Position numbers and translations under genes: made by a program
Notes under the pieces: model-generated
The model's database searches: none
Told to the model about the DNA's origin: nothing
What the model saw: the letters and a program-made list of their open reading frames with translations, nothing else
Assembly: GCA_002297505.1 (NCBI GenBank)
Contig: DBLQ01000110.1
Coordinates: forward strand, 2,467 to 66,466
Origin: Flavobacteriales bacterium UBA720
Lineage (GTDB): Bacteria > Bacteroidota > Bacteroidia > Flavobacteriales > Weeksellaceae
Reading direction: 5' to 3'
Length of the DNA stretch: 64,000 nt
Shown here: positions 53,947 to 59,045 of the stretch, one piece after another
Layout of the letters: each line of letters begins with the position of its first letter
How positions within the stretch are numbered: the stretch's first letter is position 1

Positions 53947-53948
53947 CA

Positions 53949-53963
53949 GATACAATTTGTATC
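53949..53963. promoter_or_regulatory. Operator-like palindrome 2 (XRE side)
   Basis: GATACAATTTGTATC is a perfect 15-bp inverted repeat (GATACAA-T-TTGTATC). It covers the predicted transcription start and ends one base before the XRE start codon. Centre-to-centre distance to palindrome 1 is 33 bp, about three DNA turns. Confidence 0.65.
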
Positions 53964-53964
53964 A

Positions 53965-54273
53965 ATGTCAATATTTTCAGATAACATCAGGGTTTTAAGA
54001 AACAAGAGGAACTTATCTCAGCAGAGCTTTGCAGAAAGTCTTGGGATGAGTAGAGTCCGTTATTCGAAATATGAAGATGGCCGCTCGGAACCGCCTTATG
54101 AGATTCTGATTACGATATCAAAGTTCTTCCACATCAGCATCGATTTGCTTCTGACCGTCGATATCCGGAAATATCCTCTGGAAGACATGATGAATCTGCC
54201 GGACAGAGAAATGGTCTCGGAAATCAGAAAAGATATTAAAGAATTGGATAACAAAGTTTCAAATGAGAAGTAA
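53965..54273 (+). CDS. XRE-family (Cro/C1-type) regulator of the repair cassette
   Basis: 102 residues from the ATG at 53965 (MSIFSDNIRVLRNKRNLSQQ). A HTH_3 domain fills residues ~5-60: LSQQSFAESLGMSRVRYSKYEDGRSEPPYE is the helix-turn-helix with its recognition helix. The short C-terminus (MMNLPDREMVSEIRKDIKELDNKVSNEK) is helical and may dimerise. No S24/LexA autoprotease domain is present, so if it represses the cassette, release must use another signal. It overlaps alkB by 11 nt and faces dinB across the two palindromes, its likely binding sites. Confidence 0.9.
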   Translation: MSIFSDNIRVLRNKRNLSQQSFAESLGMSRVRYSKYEDGRSEPPYEILITISKFFHISIDLLLTVDIRKYPLEDMMNLPDREMVSEIRKDIKELDNKVSNEK

Positions 54274-54904
54274 TTTTAGAACATACAGCACCGATATGCA
54301 GCTCAGTTTGTTTGATGCCGGCGATTATTACCAGTTTCCAACCGAATTATTGGATTATACTGAGCATTTTCTGTCTGAGGAAAGAGCTACAGAAATTGAA
54401 AAGAATCTGATCGAGAATGTGCCATGGAAACAGAGCACGCAGAAGATGTTTGACAAAGAAGTCCTGACGCCACGTTTGACGGCCTGGTACGGCGATGATG
54501 AAAAATCCTATCATTTGGGAGGCAACGAATTCAGTGTCAATGCCTGGACGCCGGAACTTCTGGGACTGAGATACAAAATCCAGAAACTGACAGGTCATCA
54601 GTTCAATTCTGTTTTGCTTAATCTTTACAGAGACGGCAATGATTCTGTTGCCTGGCATCGGGATAAAGAAAGCGAGTTGGGGAATAGACCGGTAATTGCT
54701 TCGGTCAGTTTCGGACAAGTGCGAAATTTTGATTTCAGGAATAAGGATAATCATAGGAACAAATATTCTTTGCCACTTCAGCACGGTTCCTTACTCATTA
54801 TGAAAGGCGATTTACAGACCAATTGGGAACACCGGATTGCCAAGTCCAGCCGACCGATGCAGCCACGCATCAATCTCACTTTCCGTAATATCCGGGAATT
54901 GTAA
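54263..54904 (+). CDS. alkB: AlkB-like 2-oxoglutarate/Fe(II) DNA dealkylase
   Basis: Oxidatively removes methyl/etheno adducts from DNA bases. 213 residues (ALKBH2-like). Fe(II) ligands H132 and D134 in AWHRDKE and H190 in NWEHRI; 2-oxoglutarate/substrate Arg residues R202 and R208 in PRINLTFRN. LTPRLTAWYGD and LLNLYRDGNDSVAWH are typical of the family. The start overlaps the XRE gene by 11 nt, placing it under the same promoter. Close to the N-terminus, residues 13-17 read QLSLF, the canonical beta-clamp-binding pentapeptide. A second possible start, the ATG at 54296, would place the motif at residues 2-6. Confidence 0.93.
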   Translation: MRSNFRTYSTDMQLSLFDAGDYYQFPTELLDYTEHFLSEERATEIEKNLIENVPWKQSTQKMFDKEVLTPRLTAWYGDDEKSYHLGGNEFSVNAWTPELLGLRYKIQKLTGHQFNSVLLNLYRDGNDSVAWHRDKESELGNRPVIASVSFGQVRNFDFRNKDNHRNKYSLPLQHGSLLIMKGDLQTNWEHRIAKSSRPMQPRINLTFRNIREL

Positions 54905-54914
54905 ATTAATTGCT

Positions 54915-54948
54915 AAAAAAACCGACTGCATCCAAGTCGGTTTTTTTT
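54915..54948 (+). terminator. Intrinsic terminator after alkB
   Basis: AAACCGACT/AGTCGGTTT stem with loop GCATCCA and 8 T. Almost identical in sequence to the terminator at 61155-61186. Confidence 0.85.
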
Positions 54949-54984
54949 ATTGGCCTAGTTATAATTGATTTGTTATTCTGAATG

Positions 54985-55172
54985 GTGCTCATCGGATCGA
55001 GACTGTATTTTATACGATTAAGACCATGCCTTGTTCGATTGAGACGGAGCTTTGTTCGATTAGGATTATGCTTTGTTGGATTAAGACGGGGCCTTGTTGG
55101 ATTGGGACTATGCTTAATTTGATGGAGACCGGGCCTTGTTGGATTGAGACCATGCTCTTTTGGATTGTAATT
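54985..55172. repeat. Nine 21-bp tandem repeat units (GGATTnAGACnnnG...)
   Basis: Diverged units recur at an exact 21-bp period; the conserved GATT.AGAC core ends at 55003, 55024, 55045, 55066, 55087, 55108, 55129 and 55150, with a weaker ninth at 55171. On the minus strand one frame stays open through the array and would encode a 7-residue repeat (consensus HGLNPTR/PRLNPTK). That frame has no ATG start, only a TTG at 55202, and ends inside the alkB terminator. From here to 55351 nothing else is seen. Confidence 0.8.
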
Positions 55173-55351
55173 GTCCCTTAAGACACTGAAACGCAATAAC
55201 AAATTGTGCTACTGTCTTTATTTTTATGAGCACGAATTATAAAATCATCCATCGGGATCCCTGCACCGCTCAGTATGACATATCTGATACAAACGGTTAA
55301 GATCAAATTTGTCAAACTGGGCAAAGCCGAAATAAGGTATCAGTGTTATTG

Positions 55352-56077
55352 TTATCTTTTTTTGAATTTTATGCGGGCTATTGCTTTGTACTGTGCCGAA
55401 TCTGAGTCAAGAATGGTGAACAGATAGTCTTTTGCAGTGTTGGCAACATCTACCAGGTTATCTTCTGCCTGGTAAAGCGTGGCATTTCTAAGGCTGCGAG
55501 CGTTATTGAGCGGAATGAACGTATCTGCTACGGACTGCGTGGTCGCCAGCATCTGGTTTTTTTTGGACTGATAGGTCTTTACCTGGTATTCTATCTCGTT
55601 CGGGTTGTAGTTTGGGGTGTTCTGCAACAGGGAAATGAGCGCGTCCATATTATTGGTACGCTGGTCATAGCTGAGCTGGGACACGGAATGGATGTCATCT
55701 GCCTGGTCCGGCTCTGTGGGCGAGGTGAGTTTGGTTTTCCGTACACCTTTGAGTTTCCGAATAATGGTCATGAGGTCTTCCAGCTGCTGTGTAGTGACAC
55801 CTTCCGTGGCTTTGTATGCCTTACGGAGTTTGGAAAGGTCTCTGTTGAGAGGTTTGAATACGGCTTCTCTTGCATCTACTGCCAGGGCATAGGGCGAGAG
55901 TAGGCTATTGACATCTTCCTGCTGTGCGAGGGCTGTGTCATACAAATTTTGCAGGTTTGAGAGCTGAATTTTTGAGTTGGCTGGCTTGTAAATGCTGCCA
56001 AGTGCTGAGATGTTGCTGATAAGCAGGTTCAGATTTGCAATGTTTTTTGCGTGCCCTGTTTCTGAGGATGATGCCAT
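55352..56077 (-). CDS. Helical protein of unknown function, paired with an XRE regulator
   Basis: 241 residues, no signal peptide or membrane helix, largely alpha-helical with coiled-coil-like stretches (NLQNLYDTALAQQEDVNSLL, FKPLNRDLSKLRKAYKATEG, QQLEDLMTIIRKLKGVRKTKL). Its heptad pattern and Asn/Gln/Ser content suggest a filamentous or scaffold-like fold. Located 18 nt downstream of the XRE gene, so probably under its control. I do not recognise the family beyond a vague memory of similar flavobacterial hypotheticals; no function is proposed. Confidence 0.75.
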   Translation of the reverse strand: MASSSETGHAKNIANLNLLISNISALGSIYKPANSKIQLSNLQNLYDTALAQQEDVNSLLSPYALAVDAREAVFKPLNRDLSKLRKAYKATEGVTTQQLEDLMTIIRKLKGVRKTKLTSPTEPDQADDIHSVSQLSYDQRTNNMDALISLLQNTPNYNPNEIEYQVKTYQSKKNQMLATTQSVADTFIPLNNARSLRNATLYQAEDNLVDVANTAKDYLFTILDSDSAQYKAIARIKFKKR

Positions 56078-56095
56078 AATTTGTGTTGTTTGGGT

Positions 56096-56317
56096 TTATG
56101 ATATGTTTTGTATGACTTGTGTGAGGTCTGCGAGGGATAGATTAAAGAGATTACACGCAGCAATCATGAGCGGTAGGCTGGCATTGAGATGGCCATTTTC
56201 TATTTTGGAAAGCTTGCTTTGGGAGATGCCAAGCTGTACTGCTAATTCTTCCTGGGAGATGTTTCTCTCTTCACGAAGTTTTTTGATACGGAAACCGATA
56301 TCTTTTGTGTTTTTCAT
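56096..56317 (-). CDS. XRE-family HTH regulator
   Basis: 73 residues from the ATG at 56317 (MKNTKDIGFRIKKLREERN); an upstream TTG lies inside the promoter box and is rejected. The HTH_3 domain nearly fills the protein: ISQEELAVQLGISQSKLSKIENGHLNASLPLMIAACNLFNLSLADL. This looks like a single-domain Cro-like regulator. A 13-bp palindrome (TTTGTAGTACAAA) overlaps its promoter, suggesting autoregulation. It heads a two-gene unit with the 241-residue protein. It could also control the plus-strand accessory genes beside it. Confidence 0.88.
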   Translation of the reverse strand: MKNTKDIGFRIKKLREERNISQEELAVQLGISQSKLSKIENGHLNASLPLMIAACNLFNLSLADLTQVIQNIS

Positions 56318-56329
56318 CGTTTTTATGTT

Positions 56330-56342
56330 TTTGTAGTACAAA
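56330..56342. promoter_or_regulatory. Palindrome over the XRE promoter (candidate auto-operator)
   Basis: TTTGTAGTACAAA is a perfect inverted repeat with a one-base centre. It lies between the XRE start codon and its -7 box, overlapping the latter by four bases. Confidence 0.5.
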
Positions 56343-56346
56343 TGTA
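56339..56346 (-). promoter_or_regulatory. -7 promoter box for the XRE gene
   Basis: Minus strand reads TACATTTG (TAnnTTTG), 21 nt before the ATG at 56317. Confidence 0.5.
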
Positions 56347-56417
56347 TATAGAATCATTTATTTTAAGGAAATTAGTTTAGGTTAAATATTGTTAAATTTT
56401 TCATTCTTCTTCCTTTT

Positions 56418-56432
56418 ATTCCAAAATGGAAT
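56418..56432. promoter_or_regulatory. Palindrome ATTCCAAAATGGAAT, copy 1
   Basis: Perfect arms ATTCCA/TGGAAT around AAA. Starts exactly 41 nt before the TTTG of the promoter at 56455-56462, which places its centre near -40. Confidence 0.6.
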
Positions 56433-56454
56433 ATTTTATCAGAAACTCCCCTTA

Positions 56455-56462
56455 TATTTTTG
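56455..56462 (+). promoter_or_regulatory. -7 promoter box for the two small membrane peptides
   Basis: TATTTTTG (TAnnTTTG), 19 nt before the ATG at 56482. Confidence 0.5.
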
Positions 56463-56481
56463 TTCTTTGATTTACGATTTT

Positions 56482-56559
56482 ATGGATGGATTTTATATTG
56501 TGGTTCTGGTGGTTATTATAGCCGCAGCCTATGGGCAGAAAAATAAGTTAAAGAAATAG
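56482..56559 (+). CDS. Tiny membrane peptide (25 aa)
   Basis: ATG-started frame MDGFYIVVLVVIIAAAYGQK plus a basic tail (NKLKK). One hydrophobic helix with a positively charged end, like small membrane peptides or toxin-type leader peptides. It lies 19 nt after a good promoter box and 2 nt before a second small membrane-peptide frame. No homology evidence is available; the promoter and tandem arrangement are the support. Confidence 0.45.
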   Translation: MDGFYIVVLVVIIAAAYGQKNKLKK

Positions 56560-56561
56560 TG

Positions 56562-56714
56562 ATGATCAATCGAAAATATGCGAAATACATTTTTATATGT
56601 GTGGCTGTGATCAATTTTATTGTGATGGTGATTGATAAGAATCATCCATATTGGCTGTCGGCAAGTATTTTTCTTGTATTGGCTATTTTGCACTTTTTTG
56701 ATGTCAAATATTAA
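56562..56714 (+). CDS. Small two-helix membrane protein (50 aa)
   Basis: ATG-started frame (MINRKYAKYIFICVAVINFI...) with two hydrophobic helices (YIFICVAVINFIVMVI and WLSAASIF-like SIFLVLAILHFF) separated by DKNHPYW, ending FFDVKY. Starts 2 nt after the 25-residue peptide, so the two could be translated together. No family recognised. After its stop the sequence to 57096 holds palindrome copies 2 and 3 and an inverted repeat, but no further gene. Confidence 0.5.
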   Translation: MINRKYAKYIFICVAVINFIVMVIDKNHPYWLSASIFLVLAILHFFDVKY

Positions 56715-56727
56715 AGGCTGTACGATT

Positions 56728-56742
56728 ATTCCAAAATGGATT
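56728..56742. promoter_or_regulatory. Palindrome ATTCCAAAATGGATT, copy 2 (one mismatch)
   Basis: Same motif as copies 1 and 3 with one changed base in the right arm. No good -7 box at the spacing seen for the other two, so it may be a non-functional or auxiliary site. Confidence 0.4.
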
Positions 56743-56812
56743 TTTGCTTTAGCCAGATTATAACCTTATTGGCGTGATATTGTAGCTATCCGTCAACACT
56801 TGTATTAACGAA

Positions 56813-56908
56813 ACCCTTCGACAAGCTCAGGGTGACATTGCTAATACTAATTGTAATAATGAAGTGTTTTTTTGCTGATCTCAGTTTATTCTGAGCCTGA
56901 TGAAGGAA
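56813..56908. repeat. Inverted-repeat element with CTTCGACAAGCTCAGGGTGACA arm
   Basis: Left arm 56813-56837 (contains CTTCGACAAGCTCAGGGTG) and right arm 56886-56908 (contains TATTCTGAGCCTGATGAAGG) are imperfect reverse complements. The left-arm motif is one I recall from intergenic repeats of many Bacteroidota. Probably a decayed REP/MITE-like element. Confidence 0.55.
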
Positions 56909-56999
56909 GTTATTAGTAGGCAAAAGGATAAGGTATTGCCTAGTCAAAAGTTTAAGCCATTTTTAAGAATTTATAATTAATTCTTAATAAAATACTATT

Positions 57000-57014
57000 A
57001 TTCCAAAATGGAAT
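57000..57014. promoter_or_regulatory. Palindrome ATTCCAAAATGGAAT, copy 3 (upstream of the bacteriocin-like gene)
   Basis: Perfect copy. A TTTG at 57041-57044, part of AAAATTTG, lies exactly 41 nt from the palindrome start, the same spacing as copy 1. The -7 box lacks the T of TAnnTTTG, as expected for an activator-dependent promoter. Confidence 0.6.
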
Positions 57015-57096
57015 AGGAAATTATCAATATTCTTTCAAAATTTGTTCAACGGTTTTCACGAGGAAAACACAAATAATAAATTAAAATTTTTTACAA

Positions 57097-57288
57097 ATGA
57101 AAAAATTAGAAATTTCGCAAATGGAGAGTTTGCAGGGAGGAAAAATGACTTGGAGAGAGTGTATGACTTGGGCAACAAGTCAGCCAGAATCATGGTTTTT
57201 AGGTTTAGCGGCAGGATTAACAGGAGGTGGAGCAGTAGTAGGTATGGCTATTGGATATTCTGCTGCTTGTGCATATATAGCATCTTAA
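57097..57288 (+). CDS. Double-glycine leader peptide, bacteriocin-like precursor
   Basis: 63 residues. Leader MKKLEISQMESLQGG fits the double-glycine consensus (LSxxELxxIxGG-like: hydrophobic residues at -12, -7 and -4 relative to GG at 14-15). The predicted core of 48 residues starts KMTWRECMTW, contains two cysteines (C22 and C58), and a Gly/Ala-rich hydrophobic segment with GxxxG motifs (GLAAGLTGGGAVVGMAIGYSAACAYIAS), resembling class II bacteriocins that insert in membranes. A C39-peptidase ABC exporter and a thioredoxin-like protein are encoded downstream. Antibacterial activity is inference; it could instead be a signalling peptide. Confidence 0.8.
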   Translation: MKKLEISQMESLQGGKMTWRECMTWATSQPESWFLGLAAGLTGGGAVVGMAIGYSAACAYIAS

Positions 57289-57298
57289 AATTTAAAAA

Positions 57299-57544
57299 AT
57301 GAAATCTTACAAAGAAATATTTGGACTTATTTTATTTGTTCTATTAGGCTTTTCTTTAGTTTTATTATTATTTGAAACTAGAAGTCATCAAAACTATAAG
57401 TATGGATACTACGGTATGGTATTGTCTTTTTTAATGGTTTTTGTCCTTTCTAATTTTTTTCCAAAATTAAAAAAGATGGAAGTAGGGACAATCAAATTTT
57501 TTCCAAATCTTTTAAAGTTTTTATTTTCGAAGTTTAAAAATTAA
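57299..57544 (+). CDS. Small membrane protein, putative immunity protein
   Basis: 81 residues with two membrane helices (YKEIFGLILFVLLGFSLVLLLF and YGYYGMVLSFLMVFVLSNFF) and a basic cytoplasmic C-terminus (FPKLKKMEVGTIKFFPNLLKFLFSKFKN). It starts 10 nt after the precursor stop, and a terminator follows directly. Small basic membrane proteins in that place are usually the self-protection partner of a class II bacteriocin. That function is inferred from position only. Confidence 0.65.
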   Translation: MKSYKEIFGLILFVLLGFSLVLLLFETRSHQNYKYGYYGMVLSFLMVFVLSNFFPKLKKMEVGTIKFFPNLLKFLFSKFKN

Positions 57545-57581
57545 AAAGCTATGAAAGCATTTTTTTGCTTTCATAGCTTTT
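57544..57581 (+). terminator. Intrinsic terminator after the precursor/immunity pair
   Basis: Perfect 16-bp stem AAAAGCTATGAAAGCA/TGCTTTCATAGCTTTT with a 6-T loop. It separates abundant precursor mRNA from the export genes. Confidence 0.85.
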
Positions 57582-57587
57582 ATTATT

Positions 57588-58232
57588 ATGAAAAATATCT
57601 TACTTTTTACTATCATAACAGTAGTTTATTTTGCACTTGTTTTTCTTGATAGAAGTTTTATTTCAACACAATCAAAAATCTTCGATTTTCTTTCCAAAGA
57701 TTATCCAAATGATATAGTCCAAAACTATATGGAAAGCCAGAAAAAGTGGTGGTGGGTAGGTTATGCAGTAACGCCTGTGCTTATTGGTATAAAAGTTTTA
57801 TTGGTGGCTTTTTGTCTCAACTTTATAAAGCTTCTGGATCTGGAAGGATTGGAGAAAGTGAAGTTTTCGGATTTTGTTTTCCTGGCGCTCATTGCGGAGT
57901 TTGTCTTTGTGCTGGCGGGTGTCTATAAATTTGTTAATTTTTATTGGATCGATACGGATTATACTCTCGAGGACCTGCAAACGTATTATCCCATCTCACT
58001 CATCAATCTGCGGGAGCATATCTCTATGGAAAAATGGCTGGCTTATCCGCTGCAACTGGTGAACCTGTTCGAGCTTTTCTATTGGGGGATCCTGGCGTAT
58101 GGCATCTACGAACTGTCTGACCAGAAGATAAAGCCTCTAAAATCTTTCGGACTGGTAGCGATGACCTATGGTGTGGGATTGCTGTTCTGGACGGGAGTAG
58201 TTTGTTTTTTAATTCTTAGTGTGCAGTATTAA
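57588..58232 (+). CDS. Polytopic membrane protein of unknown function in the bacteriocin-like locus
   Basis: 214 residues with about five to six membrane helices: ILLFTIITVVYFALVFL, WWWVGYAVTPVLIGIKVLLVAFCLNFI, DFVFLALIAEFVFVLAGVYKF, LFELFYWGILAYGIYEL, and FGLVAMTYGVGLLFWTGVVCFLIL. Starts 6 nt after the terminator hairpin, so it depends on read-through. The Yip1/DUF-like topology resembles membrane proteins that accompany PCAT exporters in flavobacteria; whether it is immunity or transport is open. Downstream gene overlaps by one base. Confidence 0.65.
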   Translation: MKNILLFTIITVVYFALVFLDRSFISTQSKIFDFLSKDYPNDIVQNYMESQKKWWWVGYAVTPVLIGIKVLLVAFCLNFIKLLDLEGLEKVKFSDFVFLALIAEFVFVLAGVYKFVNFYWIDTDYTLEDLQTYYPISLINLREHISMEKWLAYPLQLVNLFELFYWGILAYGIYELSDQKIKPLKSFGLVAMTYGVGLLFWTGVVCFLILSVQY

Positions 58233-58423
58233 TGATGATATTTCATAAAATCAGAAAAAAGACAGTTGTATTTTGTTGCGCAATACTTTGTGCTGCAGTC
58301 ACAGTATATTTATCCATAAAAACCTTAACGGAAAACAAAATCGGCTGGAGAGATTGGGTGTTACCCATCGTATGGCTCAGCATTACCGTATCATACTTCT
58401 ATAATTGGAAAAAGTCTGCTTAA
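58232..58423 (+). CDS. Small two-helix membrane protein
   Basis: 63 residues; two hydrophobic segments (TVVFCCAILCAAVTVYLSI and WVLPIVWLSITVSYFYNW) joined by KTLTENKIGWRD. Its ATG overlaps the stop of the preceding gene (TAATG; a second ATG follows immediately), pointing to translational coupling. No family recognised. Confidence 0.6.
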   Translation: MMIFHKIRKKTVVFCCAILCAAVTVYLSIKTLTENKIGWRDWVLPIVWLSITVSYFYNWKKSA

Positions 58424-58520
58424 TCATAAACATAAATTCTTTCGGTATTTATAGTCTTGTTTTGTATATCTGTATAAAGCTGTCCGGAATCTCATTAAGT
58501 GATTACTATAAGGAAAAAAT

Positions 58521-59045
58521 ATGACCAATAAAAAAACATTAAAAATAGTTGCAGTGATAATTCCTGTCCTGATGGTAGGTATTATGATATACCTTTTCCT
58601 TAATTTCCAAAAGAAGAAACAGAAAGTAGAGGCATTGAAAAGTATTCCTGCTTTTTCAGTGCAAGATATCCATGGCAAATCTGTAACGAATACGAATCTC
58701 CCGGAAGGCAATAAGGTTTTCGTGTACTTCAATCCGGAGTGTGAATATTGCCAGGCTGAGATGGATGAACTTTCTGAAATTAGTCAGAAACATCCGGATA
58801 TCAAGTGGATCATGTTTACAGATAAGCCACTTTCTGAGATCAGGGCTTTTGCACAAAGATATAAGCTGGATAATGCCGAAAACATCCGGTGGTGCAACGA
58901 TCCCAAATCTGAAGTGTATCTTAAATTTTCTATGACAGGGATTCCTTATTTTCTTGGCTACAATTACCAAAACAAGCTTGTCCACAGAAGTACTGGTGCT
59001 ATAAAAGTAGAAAAAGTTCTAGCCGATTTTGATGAAAAAAAATAA
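58521..59045 (+). CDS. Membrane-anchored thioredoxin-like protein (TlpA/AhpC-type)
   Basis: 174 residues. An N-terminal membrane anchor (IVAVIIPVLMVGIMIYLFLNF) is followed by a thioredoxin fold with a CxxC in FNPECEYCQAEMDEL and the cis-Pro loop MTGIPYFLGYN. The fold faces the periplasm. Located directly before a C39-type exporter (14-nt overlap), in a locus whose precursor has two cysteines; a role in disulfide formation or reduction of the peptide is plausible inference. Such thiol proteins are frequent in Bacteroidota peptide-secretion loci. Confidence 0.85.
   Translation: MTNKKTLKIVAVIIPVLMVGIMIYLFLNFQKKKQKVEALKSIPAFSVQDIHGKSVTNTNLPEGNKVFVYFNPECEYCQAEMDELSEISQKHPDIKWIMFTDKPLSEIRAFAQRYKLDNAENIRWCNDPKSEVYLKFSMTGIPYFLGYNYQNKLVHRSTGAIKVEKVLADFDEKK

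Noticed and set aside
53965..54273. LexA homologue controlling the repair cassette
   Set aside because: The protein is only a Cro/C1-type HTH domain with a short helical tail; the S24 peptidase domain and its Ser/Lys dyad are absent.
54985..55172. CRISPR array from regularly spaced repeats
   Set aside because: Units are contiguous 21-bp tandem copies without spacers, and no cas gene is nearby. The repeats at 21672-21767 have spacers of ~31 bp but only three 11-bp units and no cas genes.
54906..55202. 98-codon minus-strand frame through the 21-bp repeat array
   Set aside because: No ATG start and its 3' end lies in the alkB terminator. Kept as a repeat with a note rather than called as a gene.
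57042..57302. 86-codon frame starting at 57042 overlapping the bacteriocin-like gene
   Set aside because: It overlaps the GG-leader gene in another frame and its translation has no leader or domain features.
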